From WVZL01 sp041862375 (lineage in GTDB: Bacteria > Acidobacteriota > Aminicenantia > Aminicenantales > Aminicenantaceae), in contig JBGVTE010000040.1 in NCBI GenBank assembly GCA_041862375.1, forward strand, positions 1-58,557: 58,557 nucleotides of DNA, read 5' to 3'. Position numbers and translations under genes: made by a program. This document shows, in pieces, positions 53,037-58,557 of this stretch. Below the pieces are notes generated by a model that had not been told where the DNA came from, made no database searches, and saw only the letters and a list, made by a program, of their open reading frames with translations. How positions within the stretch are numbered: the stretch's first letter is position 1; each line of letters begins with the position of its first letter.

Positions 53037-54317
53037 ATGAAAACTTACGATCTAGTTAACCTGGAAGAAAAAGGAATGGATACGCTATTAAAAGTCGCTG
53101 GTGAAATGGGCGTATCTGAAGATGAAGCTGAAGATTCAAACAAACATAACTTAATTTTCAAAATTTTAGAAGCTCAAGCTAAAAAAAATGGCTTTCTTTT
53201 TTCTGAGGGTGTTTTAGAGTGTCTGGATGATGGCTTTGGATTTTTAAGGGCACCTGAATTCAGCTACTTACCCAGCCAAGACGACATCTATGTATCTCCT
53301 TCTCAAATTAGAAAATTTCGTCTCAGAACAGGAGATACAATATCTGGAACTGTAAGGCCCCCCAAGAATGGGGAGAAGTATTTTGCTTTGATTAAAATAG
53401 AAGCAATTAACTTTACACACCCAGATGTCCTTCTTGACCATAGGAGAAATATATTTTTTGACAGTCTCACTCCATTATATCCTTATGAAAAGATAAAACT
53501 TCAAGATGGAAACTCCAAAAACCTAAACGCAAGAGTAATGGAACTCTTAACTCCGATTGGGAAAGGTCAAAGAGGACTCATTGTATCTCCTCCTCGTGCT
53601 GGGAAAACAACACTCTTAAAGACTATAGCTAAGTCTGTAGAGAAAAATCACCCAGAGATATTCCTAATTGTCTTATTAGTTGCAGAACGCCCTGAAGAAG
53701 TGACTGATTTTCAGCGCAGTGTAAGTGCAGAAGTTGTGGCTTCAACATTTGATGAGCCTCCAATTAGGAATGCTCAAGTTTCGAATATTGTCCTGGAGAA
53801 AGCAAAAAGATTAGTTGAAAACGGAAGAGATGTGGCAATTTTATTGGACAGTATAACTCGTTTAGCTAGAGCACACAATGCAATCATTCCTCCTTCCGGG
53901 AAAGTACTTTCAGGAGGAATAGATGCAAATGCTTTAAATAAGCCCAAAAAGTTCTTCGGCTCTGCAAGAAAAATAGAAGAAGGAGGAAGTTTGACAATTG
54001 TAGCTACAGCTCTCATCGATACAGGAAGCAGAATGGACGAAGTCATTTTTGAAGAATTTAAAGGAACAGGAAACTTAGAAATTAATCTCGACAGAAGACT
54101 TGTTGATAAAAGATTATTTCCAGCTATTGATATCACAAGATCTGGAACTAGGAAGGAAGAACTTCTCATTGATGAAAAAGAACTAAACCGAATATGGATT
54201 TTAAGAAAAGTTTTAAGCCAGCTAAGCGAAGTTGAAGCTATGGAATTACTCCTTGAGAAAATTTCAAAAACAAAAACAAACAAAGATTTCTTAGAAGCAA
54301 TGAGTAAAGGGCTTTGA
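53037..54317 (+). CDS. rho: Transcription termination factor Rho
   Basis: A 426-residue RNA-dependent hexameric ATPase. The cold-shock-like RNA-binding domain has 'GVLECLDDGFGFLRAPEFSY' followed by 'DDIYVSPSQIRKFRLRTGD'. The ATPase domain has Walker A 'VSPPRAGKTTLLKTIA', 'VLLVAERPEEVTDFQRSV', 'VASTFDEPP', Walker B 'VAILLDSITRLARAHN', the Q-loop region and the R-loop 'SGTRKEELLIDEKEL'. It lacks the large N-terminal insertions seen in some phyla. GAGAGG precedes the ATG. It is probably transcribed independently or with lon. Confidence 0.97.
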   Translation: MKTYDLVNLEEKGMDTLLKVAGEMGVSEDEAEDSNKHNLIFKILEAQAKKNGFLFSEGVLECLDDGFGFLRAPEFSYLPSQDDIYVSPSQIRKFRLRTGDTISGTVRPPKNGEKYFALIKIEAINFTHPDVLLDHRRNIFFDSLTPLYPYEKIKLQDGNSKNLNARVMELLTPIGKGQRGLIVSPPRAGKTTLLKTIAKSVEKNHPEIFLIVLLVAERPEEVTDFQRSVSAEVVASTFDEPPIRNAQVSNIVLEKAKRLVENGRDVAILLDSITRLARAHNAIIPPSGKVLSGGIDANALNKPKKFFGSARKIEEGGSLTIVATALIDTGSRMDEVIFEEFKGTGNLEINLDRRLVDKRLFPAIDITRSGTRKEELLIDEKELNRIWILRKVLSQLSEVEAMELLLEKISKTKTNKDFLEAMSKGL

Positions 54318-54354
54318 ATAAATTTGCAGGATTTTGATTCATTTATCGCTAATT

Positions 54355-56475
54355 TTAAATCCTTAATAGATACGATATTTTTAAGGTTATTGAGTGCCCT
54401 CCCTCTCTCAAGAAGCCCTCTGTTTTCGCGCTTTTTTTATAGCTGAGCTGGACGATGTTTCCAGCTCCAAAATAATACCCGACAAGAAAATCCAAATTAT
54501 ACTGGTCTTCCCGGGTTTCCCCTAAAAGTCGAGCACTCAGGAACAAGCTGCGCGTTATCTGGAGGTGCAAGGAGGTTGCGTACGTCAGTCCATCAAAGAC
54601 CTTTTCTCCGGTTCGATCTATGACCTGCTGTATCCAGTCGCTGCTGAAAGACCATTCAAAGTTGCTTCGAGGCCGTAGTGTGAGCGAAGCTTCCATGTTT
54701 GTCTGAGACCCGGATTCCACCGCGGTAAAATACTCGTTATAGATTCCTCTTTTTTCCCACCCCCCTTCAATACTGACCTCTTTTAAAAATCCGCCGCGTT
54801 CCCAATGAAAATCTATATCTCCTCCATAGGTATTAATGAAGTCTTTTGTCCAGGCCAATTCGTCGTTCTCCTCAAACACCTGATATTTACTTTTCCCTAC
54901 CTCGATTCCCCCGTGGATATTGAGCCTTGAAAAGAAATCCGTCCAGAATCTTAAATCAAAAGAGTTGGCGGTCGTATGACCATAGGAATCCTGCTCAAGA
55001 TTCGCCGCTAGATCCGAACTAAAGCGTTTGACTTTTCCCCGGTTGAACCTCCAGGCATATCCCGTATCCAGTTCAGTGGATTGAATATCTATTTTATTGA
55101 TATACCCGGTTCTGAGCTTCACATCTGTTTCAATTCTCTGGAAGCTTACATTCAGCTGCAATCCAGCGTCAGGTTCACTTTGAAACTGGATGATATGCAT
55201 GCCGTTGTTTTTATTTTTTGTATTGTTGTTAAAAGAAAAAGCACTCGTGCCACGTAGATAATAAATGTCTTTAAAATTGAAGTTGTAGTCTATTGCAAAA
55301 TTCCGGTTGTATTCTTCGGAAGTATTCATCCCTGCATAGTAGATACCGACCTGGGAATTCTTGAAGATATCTTTCTGTATCCGAACGACATTAAACAATG
55401 TATTCCCTTCCTCCTCTTCGTTTATCGCTCCCAGAATTCCAAAAGAATATCCTCCGGTTTTTCCGGAAATCTTTGTGGCAATTCTCGGATTGCTGATGCG
55501 TCTTGAGTAGAATAAATTGATATCTGATTCCCAATGATTATCACTTTCAGTAGACAACCGGAAATACTGACTGCCTTCGGTAAAAAACGGGCGGTTTTCA
55601 CTGAAATAGTTTTCATAAGGGGAGAGCTGGTATATAAACGGATCGCTTTCCACTTCACTGAAGTCAGGGCTTGCTGTCATATCAAGAATGAGATTCGGTA
55701 GAATCCCGTACTTGAAATCCAGGCCTACCGCCATCTTGTCATCCTTCGCTCTGTCCCACCGCGAAGACCGGAAGCCTGTATAAGGAAAGAATTCGAGATT
55801 ATATCCGGGGCGTATTCCAGACAACCCGCTCAGCTCTCCCATCTGCTGAAGCAGAGGCTTATCCCTATCGACATCCGTCCAGTAGTCTTTTTCATTCAAA
55901 CGGTAAATATAACGTTCAAAATTTATTCCCCAGACCTGGTTTTCTCCTGTTGAAAACCTTAAGGATTTAAAAGGAATGGCCATCTCTGCGGCCCATCCGT
56001 CACTGCGGATAACAGCACCAGATTTCCATATCGTTTCCACGGAATTTTTTTGGACACCTTTTGGATTAACGGTAAAACTAATGCTCGTCCTCTTATCATT
56101 GTATGTATCTAGGATTAAGGTGATCGAATCATTATTCTCGTAATCATTACGCGGAGTTAGCTCTGCCCAAATCCTTTCTGGATGAGCATCTTTCATCAGG
56201 AAGGCAAAATATATGTTTTTTCGGTCATATGCTGCCCAGACAAGCGTTTCTTCAGAAGCCTTTTCTCCATTGATAGGATCATACTGGATGAATCCAGATA
56301 CAGGTTGAATATTTTTCCAGCAGCTGTCTTCAATGAGACCGTCTATTCTAGGTGAGCTTTCAATACGGGATACATGGATAATTTTAGCACGATCCTGACT
56401 GAAGATGTGTGGAATACATAAAAACATCATGAAAAAAATACCTGATGATATGAGCAGGTTATTTTTATGAAACAT
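54355..56475 (-). CDS. CBM9-like domain plus DUF5916 outer-membrane barrel protein (copy 2)
   Basis: A 706-residue paralogue of the protein at 3879. It has a signal peptide (about 8-26), the CBM9-like part 'IDGLIEDSCWKNIQPVSGFI' and then 'AAYDRKNIYFAFLMKDAHPE', and the DUF5916 barrel with 'TASPDFSEVESDPFIYQLSP' and 'YFSENRPFFTEGSQYF'. It ends in an aromatic strand (ISYLLRI). GGAG lies before the ATG on this strand. Base composition is visibly richer in G and C (many CCGG, GCGC and CGG codons) than the adjacent rho and NTF2-like genes, suggesting a different history. Substrate unknown; the long barrel implies the outer membrane. Confidence 0.82.
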   Translation of the reverse strand: MFHKNNLLISSGIFFMMFLCIPHIFSQDRAKIIHVSRIESSPRIDGLIEDSCWKNIQPVSGFIQYDPINGEKASEETLVWAAYDRKNIYFAFLMKDAHPERIWAELTPRNDYENNDSITLILDTYNDKRTSISFTVNPKGVQKNSVETIWKSGAVIRSDGWAAEMAIPFKSLRFSTGENQVWGINFERYIYRLNEKDYWTDVDRDKPLLQQMGELSGLSGIRPGYNLEFFPYTGFRSSRWDRAKDDKMAVGLDFKYGILPNLILDMTASPDFSEVESDPFIYQLSPYENYFSENRPFFTEGSQYFRLSTESDNHWESDINLFYSRRISNPRIATKISGKTGGYSFGILGAINEEEEGNTLFNVVRIQKDIFKNSQVGIYYAGMNTSEEYNRNFAIDYNFNFKDIYYLRGTSAFSFNNNTKNKNNGMHIIQFQSEPDAGLQLNVSFQRIETDVKLRTGYINKIDIQSTELDTGYAWRFNRGKVKRFSSDLAANLEQDSYGHTTANSFDLRFWTDFFSRLNIHGGIEVGKSKYQVFEENDELAWTKDFINTYGGDIDFHWERGGFLKEVSIEGGWEKRGIYNEYFTAVESGSQTNMEASLTLRPRSNFEWSFSSDWIQQVIDRTGEKVFDGLTYATSLHLQITRSLFLSARLLGETREDQYNLDFLVGYYFGAGNIVQLSYKKSAKTEGFLREGGHSITLKISYLLRI

Positions 56476-56759
56476 ACAGTTCTCTCCTCAATAGTTATAT
56501 AGGAAGGCGATTTCTAGCAACCTCATTGATATTTTTCTTTTTTCAATCAACAGATAAAAAAAGATCATAGCATTGAAAAAAATATTTTATCTCCTAAATA
56601 TATTAAATTTTTTCAATTCTGGAAAGGCTGCCTATCAAAAAGATAGCCTGTGTTGTGTTGACAAACATTCGATTAATAAATAGAGTTTAATAAATATTTT
56701 AGTTCAATCAATATAACTTCTGGGAAATTCAATAGGTTGAATATTAAAGGAGCACTGTA

Positions 56760-57143
56760 ATGAATACAAAGGATCCAAAATTGACTGCTCTCCAGTTTAA
56801 TGAATGCATCAACGCTCAGGATATAGAAGGGCTTTCTAACCTAATGACAGAAGACCACACTTGTGTCATCAACCGAGGGGGGAAAGTTGAAGTTGAAAAG
56901 CCAAAAGAACGTATGATTAAAGGTTGGAAAGGCTTTTTCAGAATGTTTCCCGGTTATAAGAACACCTTTACTAGAGTTGAATCAAAAGATGACCTGGTGA
57001 TCATTATTGGATATGCTTTCTGGTCTGAAAAAGAGCCACATGATCCAGCAATCTGGACTGTAAAAATTGTAGAAGATTTAGTTGCTGAATGGAGCGTCTA
57101 TGATGATACTGAGGAAAATAGAAGAAAGCTAGGCATAATATGA
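56760..57143 (+). CDS. NTF2-like / SnoaL-like domain protein
   Basis: A 127-residue protein of the NTF2-like superfamily: helix 'PKLTALQFNECINAQDIEGL', then 'LMTEDHTCVINRGG', and beta strands 'FTRVESKDDLVIIIGYAFWS' and 'PAIWTVKIVEDLVAEWSVYD', the usual conical cavity fold. No catalytic residue pattern is clear, so it may be a small-molecule-binding or uncharacterised enzyme. A strong AAAGGAG site precedes the ATG. Stands alone. Confidence 0.8.
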   Translation: MNTKDPKLTALQFNECINAQDIEGLSNLMTEDHTCVINRGGKVEVEKPKERMIKGWKGFFRMFPGYKNTFTRVESKDDLVIIIGYAFWSEKEPHDPAIWTVKIVEDLVAEWSVYDDTEENRRKLGII

Positions 57144-57293
57144 AAGGAAATAAATAATGGGAATCATATCCCATAGTATTGTACAGGCGAGAATGCTATT
57201 AAAATTTTTAAAAATGAATGGAAAGATAATTTTATTAGATTGTATCTTGGCGATGAATATAAGCTTTAATTAAATACAGCTGATAGTGGTTTG
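57144..57293. other. Intergenic stretch with possible coding remnant
   Basis: Forward frame 57157-57273 (38 codons, AAAGGAAAT upstream) and an overlapping frame reading 'CTGENAIKIFKNEWKDNFIR' are both short and unconvincing. The second has protein-like composition and could be a gene remnant. No certain feature. Confidence 0.25.
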
Positions 57294-57518
57294 CTATGAT
57301 TTTTTGCTTTTATATATATTAATCCCTCCATATATTGCTGAAATCAATCCAAAGACAAACGAGAATCCAATTAAAATTGGGATAAAAATTCTATTAAATT
57401 TTCCTGGATTATAAAATGGATTTCCAGTAATCATGACAATTATATAAATCCCAAGAGCCAGTAATGATAATCCAATTCCAAAAAAAACTATGCTAGTGAT
57501 TAACTTCTTTTTATCCAT
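57294..57518 (-). CDS. Small two-helix membrane protein
   Basis: A 74-residue protein from ATG 57518 with GGAG six bases before it; a slightly earlier ATG overlaps that site and is not preferred. Two transmembrane helices ('LITSIVFFGIGLSLLALGIY' and 'RIFIPILIGFSFVFGLISAI') flank a short loop with 'NPFYNPGKFN'. The family is not recognised. The two-helix pattern with a basic N-terminus is common among uncharacterised small envelope proteins. Confidence 0.6.
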   Translation of the reverse strand: MDKKKLITSIVFFGIGLSLLALGIYIIVMITGNPFYNPGKFNRIFIPILIGFSFVFGLISAIYGGINIYKSKKS

Positions 57519-57530
57519 TTTTATCTCCAT

Positions 57531-57836
57531 TTTTGAGTGAAGTGAATCTCATGATTTATAAAGATTTACACCTACTGACATCTGATTTTAATATAACAAC
57601 ACAAAAACAAAAGGTCAATTCCCGAAGATTAAAAAAGCATTTAAACGCTAACCTTCAATCATTAGCCTGAAGGGGGAGTGTAAATAGAGAAGTGCTGTAA
57701 AAACTTATTGGAAACAGTGATATTAGCTCTGTAAATTTTTTATCAAATCAACCTGATAGCGTGAACAACATTAGTTTCTTATAAAATTGTTGTTGAAATG
57801 AAAATTAAATTCTAAATAATAAGGAGGTGTTGAAGC
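57531..57836. other. 306-bp intergenic region before the leader ORF
   Basis: AT-rich. A short inverted pair (CCTTCA … TGAAGG near 57650-57672) is present but weak. No gene or known RNA motif was recognised. AAGGAGG (57821-57827) at the right end is the ribosome binding site of the leader ORF. Confidence 0.4.
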
Positions 57837-57929
57837 ATGATTAATAATAATATTTATCAGCTTAAACAGATTCTCGGAATCGCATATTCATTCCTTAATA
57901 AGGAGGCTTTCTATGAGAAAAAACGTTAA
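57837..57929 (+). CDS. 30-codon leader ORF overlapping the M14 gene
   Basis: The ATG has an excellent AAGGAGG site nine bases upstream (57821-57827). The frame encodes MINNNIYQLKQILGIAYSFL followed by NKEAFYEKKR and stops at 57927-57929, 17 bp inside the next gene in another frame. It contains the second ribosome binding site (AGGAGG 57901-57906). This arrangement is typical of translational coupling or a regulatory leader peptide. The sequence is not recognised and lacks a run of one codon type that would suggest classic attenuation. Confidence 0.45.
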   Translation: MINNNIYQLKQILGIAYSFLNKEAFYEKKR

Positions 57930-58557
57930 ATTTCTGACTACTATTCTTATTAATCTTGCACTTGTTCTTATAGGTCTGGGATTTATAAACCAGATCGCTG
58001 AGGCACAAAAAAAGATCACTTCTCCCAAAGAATTCTTTGGATTCGAGCTCGGCAGCGATAAAAAGATCGCGCGCTGGGATAAAATAGTTGACTACTTCAA
58101 AATTCTGGAGAATGAAAGCGGCAAGCTTAAGGTCGTGGACATGGGGCCATCTACCATGGGCAATCCCTTTCTCCTGATTATCATCTCTTCTCCAGAGAAC
58201 CTGGTCCGCCTGGACCGGCTGCAGCAAGTGAACGCCATAATCAGCGATCCGCGTGGAATCGAAGAGACAGAGATAAGAGAACTGATCAAGGAGGGCAAGG
58301 CAGTCATCTGCCAGTCCATGAGCCTTCACGCCACTGAAATTGGCGGCACACAAATGGCGCCTGAGCTTTCCTATGACCTCGTGTCCCGGGATGATGAGGA
58401 GACACAGCGCATCCTGAACAACGTTATCTTCTGCATGATACCTTGCTTCAACCCGGACGGCCAGATCATGGTCACCGACTGGTACAATGAGACTCTTGGT
58501 ACAGAATACGAGGGAGCGGGGCTTCCCTGGCTTTATCACAAGTATGTCGGTCACGAC
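57913..58557 (+). CDS. M14-family zinc carboxypeptidase-like protein, 5' part (cut by window end)
   Basis: Open to the right edge (215 codons). A signal peptide (about 8-30) is followed by the M14 N-terminal region: 'FFGFELGSDKKIARWDKIVD', 'VVDMGPSTMGNPFLLIIISS', the zinc motif HxxE in 'MSLHATEIGGTQ', 'IPCFNPDGQIM' and 'GLPWLYHKYVGHD'. It aligns along its length with the complete gene at 21605-24214, including the YHKY.GHD block. G+C rises sharply here (about half by hand count over 58321-58500) compared with the AT-rich flank. AGGAGG is six bases before the ATG. The long antisense frame on the opposite strand is not a gene. Confidence 0.85.
   Translation, partial: MRKNVKFLTTILINLALVLIGLGFINQIAEAQKKITSPKEFFGFELGSDKKIARWDKIVDYFKILENESGKLKVVDMGPSTMGNPFLLIIISSPENLVRLDRLQQVNAIISDPRGIEETEIRELIKEGKAVICQSMSLHATEIGGTQMAPELSYDLVSRDDEETQRILNNVIFCMIPCFNPDGQIMVTDWYNETLGTEYEGAGLPWLYHKYVGHD

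Noticed and set aside
57895..58554. Long minus-strand open frame of 219 codons opposite the last gene
   Set aside because: It is antisense to a well-supported M14 peptidase frame with signal peptide, ribosome binding site and zinc motif.
1..58557. CRISPR array, rRNA genes, integrase or complete insertion sequence
   Set aside because: No regularly spaced repeats, rRNA-like stretches or transposase/integrase frames were found.

Overview
The window is AT-rich, gene-dense bacterial chromosome. The outer-membrane proteins (a TonB-dependent receptor and two CBM9/DUF5916 barrel proteins), the many exported peptidases and the gene content suggest a Gram-negative, peptide-degrading heterotroph. Candidatus Aminicenantes or a related Acidobacteriota-like lineage fits best. 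That placement is an inference from gene content and no marker phylogeny was run. Housekeeping genes are complete and intact. No CRISPR array, rRNA, complete insertion sequence or prophage was seen.

Layout. From 1 to 8.4 kb there are exported or cell-wall-related single genes: a LolA-like protein, an M55 D-aminopeptidase, glycerate 2-kinase, a DUF5916 protein, a PEBP-like protein and a NamZ-type exo-N-acetylmuramidase, plus the decayed tail of an amidohydrolase. From 8.4 to 12.9 kb a dsrC-dsrM-dsrK-like redox operon faces a cysteine desulfurase and diverges from an unknown membrane protein across a promoter with a perfect dyad. From 13 to 26.1 kb lie a D-aminoacylase, a cupin, a squalene-cyclase-repeat protein, folK, a TonB receptor with an S9 peptidase, and a minus-strand cysS-yraN-M14 peptidase group. 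From 26.4 to 30.1 kb a two-gene saccharopine-pathway pair (both halves of the animal AASS enzyme as separate proteins) is followed by a MEMO-family gene. From 30.2 to 36.6 kb runs hrcA-grpE-dnaK-dnaJ-rsmE-Ser/Thr kinase, with a small hydrophobic ORF coupled to the end. From 36.9 to 41.6 kb are ilvE, pilT/pilU and alaS. From 41.9 to 46.9 kb are a lytic transglycosylase, a lipid kinase, two membrane proteins and a catalytically dead trypsin-like domain fused to TPRs. From 47.2 to 54.3 kb is a protein quality-control block: tRNA-Leu, tig, clpP, clpX, lon and rho. From 54.4 kb to the end are a second DUF5916 protein, an NTF2-like protein, a small membrane protein, and a second M14 peptidase cut by the window edge and preceded by an overlapping 30-codon leader ORF.

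The most notable non-genic discovery is a short non-autonomous mobile element family. Two nearly identical copies (36560-36780 and 44082-44373) lie in opposite orientation. Each has 23-bp terminal inverted repeats and its own perfect 9-bp target duplication, and each sits in the last codons of an ORF. One copy supplies the stop codon of its host gene and carries a nested 13-bp inverted repeat. A third, diverged relative lies at 26159-26371.

Functional threads: peptide and D-amino-acid breakdown (M55, D-aminoacylase, S9, two M14), amino-acid catabolism (saccharopine pair, IlvE), sulfur and electron transfer (DsrCMK, cysteine desulfurase), muropeptide recycling (NamZ, lytic transglycosylase, M55), and chaperone and protease homeostasis (DnaK system, trigger factor, ClpXP, Lon).
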